Below are positions 30,341 to 33,949 of a stretch of DNA of 33,949 bases, one piece after another. A program made the position numbers and the translations under genes. The DNA is from a virus. The notes under the pieces are model-generated. The model saw only the letters and a list, made by a program, of their open reading frames with translations. It was not told the origin of the DNA and searched no databases. How positions within the stretch are numbered: the stretch's first letter is position 1; every line of letters starts with the position of its first letter. The stretch lies in the IMG/VR virus record IMGVR_UViG_3300045950_000264, positions 1-33,949 of that record. One strand, given 5' to 3'.

Positions 30341-30460
30341 ATTTCGGTCGGTTAATAGCTCCACTCCTGTTGGAGAATTATTAGGCCCGAAATCTCAGAA
30401 TCGTAGAAACGGTCGGTTGGCAGCTCCACTGAGAATTGCCAAGCCCATCAAAAACCGTTT
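30341..30460 (+). ncRNA. Two tandem copies of a structured RNA motif with covarying stems
   Basis: Unit 1 (30341-30393): ATTTCGG pairs with CCGAAAT (30387-30393), TAATA (30353-30357) with TATTA (30379-30383), CTCCA with TGGAG. Unit 2 (30407-30460): AAACGG pairs with CCGTTT (30455-30460), TTGGCA (30417-30422) with TGCCAA (30437-30442), CTC with GAG. Both keep TCGGTT, GCTCCACT and GAGAATT at matching places, while stem bases differ in a compensated way (AAT/ATT versus GGC/GCC). No coding frame explains this. It lies between TR and the 61-aa ORF/RT. I do not recognise a described RNA family. Confidence 0.7.
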
Positions 30461-30485
30461 TACGGTTTTAAGATTTCGGGCTTTT
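30451..30485 (+). terminator. Hairpins with T run competing with the tandem RNA motif
   Basis: AAAACCGT (30451-30458), TTT, ACGGTTTT (30462-30469) forms an 8-bp stem that shares bases with the unit 2 outer stem. AGATTTCGGGC (30471-30481) is fully complementary over 11 bases to GCCCGAAATCT (30385-30395), which overlaps the unit 1 outer stem; TTTT follows it. Both would form only when the units open, as in an attenuator. Confidence 0.5.
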
Positions 30486-30504
30486 CGTTTCAGGAGGCTG
30501 AGCA

Positions 30505-30690
30505 ATGGTTGAGAAGAAAGACGTTAAGGAGTGGAAAAAAGTACTGGTGAGATGTTTAGAAGGGCTGTCAAAAGAGGGAATTGTCCCGCAGGATGTGAAG
30601 GAACTTACCGGCAGAATTGTCCTTGATCTGAACATGAGTCAGGGCGGCATTACGGATATGGACATATCTGTTAAGAGGAAATTCAAATAG
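30505..30690 (+). CDS. Small protein (61 aa) before the DGR reverse transcriptase
   Basis: ATG 30505 follows CAGGAGG. The 61 residues VEKKDVKEWKKVLVRCLEGLSKEGIVPQDVKELTGRIVLDLNMSQGGITDMDISVKRKFK are lysine-rich and probably an alpha/beta or helical mini-domain. It ends 3 bases before the RT GTG. No family recognised. Gene position and a good ribosome site suggest a DGR accessory (nucleic-acid or RT binding); this is inference. Confidence 0.6.
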   Translation: MVEKKDVKEWKKVLVRCLEGLSKEGIVPQDVKELTGRIVLDLNMSQGGITDMDISVKRKFK

Positions 30691-30693
30691 TCT

Positions 30694-31731
30694 GTGGGTG
30701 ATGCTATGCCAAAAACATACAACGGTCTATTTGAAAAGATATATACCTTTGAAAACCTCTACAGCGCATATCTCAAGGCACGCCGGTGCAAGCGATACCG
30801 GAAAGAAGTTCTTATATTCTCCCGCAATGTCGAGGAGGAACTATTGACTCTTCAAGAAGAGATAAGCTTAGGCACCTATACGACTGGCCGGTATAGGAGA
30901 TTTCTGGTATTTGAGCCAAAGAAACGGGAGATTTCAGCGCTACCGTTCAGGGACCGGGTGGTTCATCATGCAATCCACTCTATTATAGAACCTCTCTTTG
31001 AGAGACGGTTCATTTTCGATTCTTACGGCTGCCGTGTCGGGAAAGGCACTCATGCCGGATCTGCAAGGCTGGTGAACTTTTTGCGGAGGGCCCAGAGAGT
31101 ATGGGGTGTCGTGTATTGCATGAAGGCGGATATTTCAAAGTTCTTCCCTTCTGTAGATCACGAAGCATTAAAGAAGATCATTCGCAGGACAATACGCTGC
31201 AATAGGACTCTCCATCTCATCGAGGAGATCATTGATAGCATCCCCGGAGGGAAAGGGATTCCTATTGGGAATCTTACGAGCCAGCTCTTTGCAAATGTGT
31301 ATCTGGATGAGCTTGATCATTTTATAAAAGAAAAGCTGCGGGTGAAATTCTATATACGATATATGGATGATTTTGTGATATTAAATGAGGATAAGATACG
31401 GTTGCATAAGTGGAAATCTGATATTGAGACATTTCTAAAAGAAGAACTGCGGCTTAATTTCAATGCCAAAACGTCTATCTTTCCTATTTCGCAGGGAGTT
31501 GACTTTCTCGGATATAGGACATGGCCAACTCATAAGCTACTCAGGAAGAGGAGTGTCATAGGGATGAGGCGGAAGCTGAAAAAGCTTTCTGAACGCTACA
31601 GAAAGGGGACAGTAACACTCAAGGATATAAGGCCTGTAATAGCGTCATGGCTTGGCCATGCGAAGCATGCAAATAGCTATAACGCAGTAAAAAGAGTGCT
31701 GGGCGGGATGGTTTTTAGCAGGAGTTACTGA
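30694..31731 (+). CDS. DGR reverse transcriptase
   Basis: The start is GTG 30694 or, more likely by family alignment, ATG 30706 (MPKTYNGLFEKIYTFENLYSAYLKARRCKRYR). Residues (numbered from 30694): motif 1/2 ISALPFRDRVVHHAI (80-94) and SYGCRVGKGTH (110-120), motif 3 KADISKFFPSVDH with first catalytic Asp 146, motif 4 GIPIGNLTSQLFANVYLDELDHF with IGNLTSQ (191-197), motif 5 YMDD (223-226) with the catalytic aspartates. IGxxxSQ instead of the QGxxxSP of retroviral and group II RTs is diagnostic of DGR RTs. There is no maturase or endonuclease domain. It copies TR RNA to cDNA with errors opposite adenine. Confidence 0.95.
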   Translation: MGDAMPKTYNGLFEKIYTFENLYSAYLKARRCKRYRKEVLIFSRNVEEELLTLQEEISLGTYTTGRYRRFLVFEPKKREISALPFRDRVVHHAIHSIIEPLFERRFIFDSYGCRVGKGTHAGSARLVNFLRRAQRVWGVVYCMKADISKFFPSVDHEALKKIIRRTIRCNRTLHLIEEIIDSIPGGKGIPIGNLTSQLFANVYLDELDHFIKEKLRVKFYIRYMDDFVILNEDKIRLHKWKSDIETFLKEELRLNFNAKTSIFPISQGVDFLGYRTWPTHKLLRKRSVIGMRRKLKKLSERYRKGTVTLKDIRPVIASWLGHAKHANSYNAVKRVLGGMVFSRSY

Positions 31732-31741
31732 AAAATAAAGC

Positions 31742-31839
31742 GGACAGTAGACTAATCCTATGTTGGAGCATAGGATCGGGATGCCCTGCTACCATCCGCA
31801 CCTCTGGCCGAGGCGGTTTCATTGTAGCAGTGGTGTCCC
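31742..31839 (+). ncRNA. Three-way-junction RNA between RT and DNA methylase
   Basis: Closing stem GGACA (31742-31746) with TGTCC (31834-31838). Hairpin ATCCTATG-TTGGAG-CATAGGAT (31755-31776), a perfect 8-bp stem. Second arm CTGCTAC (31786-31792) with GTAGCAG (31824-31830), enclosing CCG..CCTC-TGGCC-GAGG-CGG (31796-31816). GGGA (31778-31781) could pair with TCCC (31836-31839) as an alternative. The region has no gene, lies 10 bases after the RT stop and ends 30 bases before the next ATG. It may be a 3' cap of the DGR transcript, a leader element of the methylase, or an independent small RNA. Confidence 0.6.
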
Positions 31840-31869
31840 TAAAAATTCAATTCAGGGAGGTTATTTATT

Positions 31870-32637
31870 ATGAAGAAAAGCTTTCTCAGTTATCTGGGCG
31901 GCAAATCACTGCTTGCAAGCAAGATTATTCCTCTGATACCGGAACATTCCTGTTACTGTGAAGTCTTTGCCGGTGCAGCGTGGATGCTCTTCAAAAAGGA
32001 AGAGTCGAAGGTCGAAGTTATTAATGATATTAATACAGATCTGGTAACTCTTTATCGCGTAGTGAAAAACCATCTTGATGAGTTCGTCAGATATTTAAGA
32101 TGGATACTTATAGCGAGGGACGAGTTTGAGCGCTTTAAGGCTGAAAATCCGGAGGCCCTCACGGATATACAGAGAGCAGTGAGGTTTTACTATCTACTCA
32201 GGACAGGATTTTCAAGTCGTATTGATAATCCGAGCTTTGCGATCGGAACGGTGAGGCGGCCAAACCTTAATCTTTTAAGGATCGAAGAGGAGCTATCCGA
32301 GGCGCATCTCAGGTTGTCCAGAGTGTATATCGAGAATCTGCATTACGAGAAGCTTATAGAGAGGTATGATAGGACGCATGTGTTTTTCTATCTCGACCCT
32401 CCCTATCACGGAGTCGAGGATTATTACGGCAAGGGGATATTCGGTAGGAACGATTTTGCAAAACTGAGGGATATTCTAAAGGGCATTAAGGGCAAATTCA
32501 TAATGTCCATAAATGATACGAAGGAGATACGAGGACTTTATAAGGATTTCCGCATCGAGGAGGTAAAAACATCATATTCGGTAAATGGAGGTAGTAAAAA
32601 GCTGGGCGTTACAGAATTGCTGATTATGAACTTTTAG
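31870..32637 (+). CDS. dam: D12-class N6-adenine DNA methyltransferase (Dam-like)
   Basis: The 255-residue protein has SYLGGKSLLASKIIPLIP (7-24), the SAM-binding CEVFAGAAWML (30-40) and the catalytic YLDPPYHG with DPPY at 176-179, the order of class-alpha D12 adenine methylases. The variable recognition part lies between. As the last phage gene it occupies the place of mom in Mu and probably protects phage DNA from host restriction. A CAGGGAGG ribosome site precedes it. Specificity (for example GATC) cannot be read from the sequence with certainty. Confidence 0.9.
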   Translation: MKKSFLSYLGGKSLLASKIIPLIPEHSCYCEVFAGAAWMLFKKEESKVEVINDINTDLVTLYRVVKNHLDEFVRYLRWILIARDEFERFKAENPEALTDIQRAVRFYYLLRTGFSSRIDNPSFAIGTVRRPNLNLLRIEEELSEAHLRLSRVYIENLHYEKLIERYDRTHVFFYLDPPYHGVEDYYGKGIFGRNDFAKLRDILKGIKGKFIMSINDTKEIRGLYKDFRIEEVKTSYSVNGGSKKLGVTELLIMNF

Positions 32638-32700
32638 ACATGATAAAACACGGAAAGGCAGGAAAAAACACGCTTGTAAAGTTGTAAAGCGTTATCCTGT
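32638..32700. other. A/T-rich non-coding stretch between methylase and right end
   Basis: The stretch contains the direct repeat TTGTAAAG-TTGTAAAG (about 32674-32689) and no gene. It probably belongs to the transposase-binding right end. Confidence 0.5.
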
Positions 32701-32752
32701 AATTTGTAACATTTAATTCTGGAATTTGTCGCATTTTCGGCTGGAATGAACA
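32679..32752. mobile_element. Right end of the Mu-like prophage with tandem transposase-binding sites
   Basis: Two adjacent 22-bp repeats, 32701-32722 and 32723-32744, share AATTTGT-N2-CATTT-N5-TGG; a third, weaker copy (14 of 22 matches to the first) lies at 32679-32700. Read from the end inward (minus strand) the sequence begins TGTTCATT-CCAGCCGAAAATGCGACAAATT. A terminal TG followed by such sites is the plan of Mu ends. The last phage base is then 32752 (CA), where host coding sequence starts. The left end is outside the window. Confidence 0.65.
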
Positions 32753-33949
32753 CTTATCATATCCCAAAGCCGCTCCTGCCAATACTTGGAAAGCCGTTGA
32801 TAGAGGGCATCATTGAAAAATTCTCTCTTATATCCTCAGGCAGAATAGGCATAAACCTCCATTATAAGGCAGATATGTTAAGAGATTGGGCCAGAAATTC
32901 TGCATTCTCAGAGCGCATTGAATTGTTTTATGAAGACCCGATACTCGGCACGGGCGGGGCATTGAAAAATGCCGAAGAATTTCTTTCAGGAGGACACTTC
33001 CTTACGCACAATTCCGACATTGTCTCTGACATTGTTTTTTCGCTCCTGATAGAAACACATCTATCGAAGGGCAATATTGCGACACTCGCAACACATGATT
33101 ATCCAAGATACAACAATGTTGTTCTGGATGAAAGGGGATATGTTGTGGATGTCGAGAATCCTGGCACTTCAATGCCGAATCCTGAAACTTCAGGTAGAAA
33201 AGCCGCATATACAGGAATTGCGGTCTACTCTCCGGAGATTCTGAAGTTTCTGCCTCAAGGAATTTCACATGCCACGGTTGCATGGCTTGCAGCAGCTAAA
33301 GCAGGACATAAGGTAAAAGCCATGGATTTCACCGGATGCTACTGGAACGACATAGGAACACCACAGGCATATGCCTCTGCAATAATCGATGCGTTAAGAA
33401 CTGACGGCGAAACAGTATACATTCATCCATCGATGGGAGGTTGCCCGGATATCGAAATTGACGGCTATGTCGCTATAGAGAAAGGCTGCATCCTTGATGA
33501 TGCATCTTCTTTCAGAAACTGCATTGTGCTTGAGGGCAGCCAGCTAAATCCCCCCATCCCCCCTTTAGAAAAGGGGGGTGAGGGGGGATTTTACGAGAAC
33601 TGTATAATCGGGCCTGATTTTGAGATCAATCTCGACGAGACCGAGATGCTCGGCACTTTTGGAGATAATGGATTGATTCTTATCGGCACAGGAGGCTCTG
33701 ACAGGAAGTATTACAGAATGAAGAATGATAATTCGACTGCTGTGTTTGTGAAATACAAAAAAGAAGACCCCGACTTCCATCGGCATATAGAGTACACAAA
33801 ATTCTTCAGGAAGCATGATATACCTGTCCCTGAATTGCTTGATGTCAATTTTGAAGAAATGACTGCTTTATTTGAAGACCTCGGAGATGTTTCCCTTTAC
33901 AGTTGGCTGAAATGTCTGCGGGAATCTATGCAAATAGAAGCTATGTACA
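32746..33949 (+). pseudogene. Host NDP-sugar nucleotidyltransferase-kinase fusion, 5' part displaced by the prophage, 3' end outside window
   Basis: The frame is open to the window edge. YHIPKPLLPILGKPLIEGIIEKF is the second conserved block of nucleotidyltransferases. PILGTGGALKNAEEFL, FLTHNSDIV and FTGCYWNDIGTPQAY agree with GDP-mannose/UDP-sugar pyrophosphorylases (MurU-like). From about 33690 LIGTGGSDRKYYRMKNDNSTAVFVKYKKEDPDFHRHIEYTKFFRKHDIPVPELL is an aminoglycoside-phosphotransferase-type kinase start, as in AmgK. A fused MurU-AmgK-like enzyme (cell-wall sugar salvage) is a reasonable guess. The N-terminal GxGxR nucleotide-binding block that should precede IPKPLLP is missing because the prophage lies there. 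The only start, ATG 32746, is supplied by phage DNA. Confidence 0.75.
33546..33592. repeat. Palindromic coding repeat (NPPxPPxxKGGxGGF type)
   Basis: A run of C's (AAATCCCCCC...CCCCCC) is followed by the complementary run of G's, forming a long hairpin around TTTAGAAAA. Read in the gene frame it codes for NPPIPPLEKGGEGGF, between the nucleotidyltransferase and kinase parts. The same peptide-coding palindrome is dispersed in many bacterial genomes. Here it is inserted in frame without breaking the gene. Confidence 0.8.

Noticed and set aside
30694-31731. Retron or group II intron as explanation for the reverse transcriptase
   Set aside because: IGNLTSQ and YMDD, a neighbouring avd, and an adenine-specific TR/VR pair identify a DGR; there is no maturase domain and no msr/msd arrangement, even though structured RNA is nearby.
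1-33949. tRNA, rRNA or CRISPR arrays
   Set aside because: Reading the gaps on both strands I saw no cloverleaf with tRNA consensus, no rRNA sequence and no regular repeat-spacer series.

Overview
The window is almost entirely one integrated Mu-like (transposable, contractile-tailed) prophage, about 32.5 kb. It enters from the left inside the transposase gene, and its right end lies near base 32752 in a host gene. The host is Gram-negative by inference: the lysis cassette has an inner-membrane spanin with an overlapping outer-membrane lipoprotein spanin. A palindromic repeat coding for NPPIPPLEKGGEGGF sits in frame in the host gene. I associate that repeat type with Nitrospirota, Desulfobacterota and similar lineages, but the sequence alone does not fix the taxon.

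Layout. 1-262: right end of an IS200/IS605 element, inserted in the phage transposase gene. 265-3721: early transposition genes (MuA-like DDE transposase lacking its 5' end, MuB-like AAA+ ATPase, a winged-helix protein, and a GemA/gp16-like protein with an unusual zinc-finger insertion). 3722-4018: non-coding and rich in hairpins. 4019-6001: small early or middle genes, several coupled by ATGA overlaps. 6015-7876: a late promoter, then holin, endolysin and spanins. 7877-19341: Mu-type packaging, head and tail genes (gp25/26-like, small and large terminase, portal, F, protease I with nested scaffold Z, decoration protein, capsid, gp36, G, sheath, tube, gp41/42 chaperone). 19327-19563: a minus-strand membrane 'moron'. 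19607-26817: tape measure and a P2-style tail end (U, X, D, V, W, J, I). 26814-28555: fibre genes.

The most distinctive part is a complete diversity-generating retroelement (DGR) at 28557-31731. A target gene with a formylglycine-generating-enzyme/C-type-lectin-like domain ends in a variable repeat (VR, 29530-29637). It is followed by a 9-bp hairpin, avd, the template repeat (TR, 30086-30193), a roughly 300-nt structured RNA region, a 61-aa ORF and a DGR-type reverse transcriptase (IGNLTSQ and YMDD motifs). TR and VR align over 108 bp without gaps. All nine differences fall on TR adenines, changing seven residues of the target; this is the signature of adenine-directed mutagenic homing. The RNA region holds two tandem copies of a motif whose stems covary, with alternative pairings, and another three-way-junction RNA follows the reverse transcriptase. 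I cannot match these RNAs to a described family.

The cassette is followed by a D12-class adenine methyltransferase in the position where Mu carries mom, then by three tandem 22-bp sites that probably form the transposase-binding right end. Beyond that is a host NDP-sugar nucleotidyltransferase/kinase fusion gene that has lost its N-terminal codons.

Regulation and recoding. A 17-bp element, TTTTAGCA(C/G)ATTTTACA, occurs in front of the lysis genes, the protease/scaffold gene and the baseplate J gene. The first two copies keep identical spacing to TGATAC and to GTAAAAG, matching the positions of Mu Plys and PI. Two recoding candidates are visible: a slippery AAATTTG in the gp41/42 chaperone and a T9 run in the portal gene.
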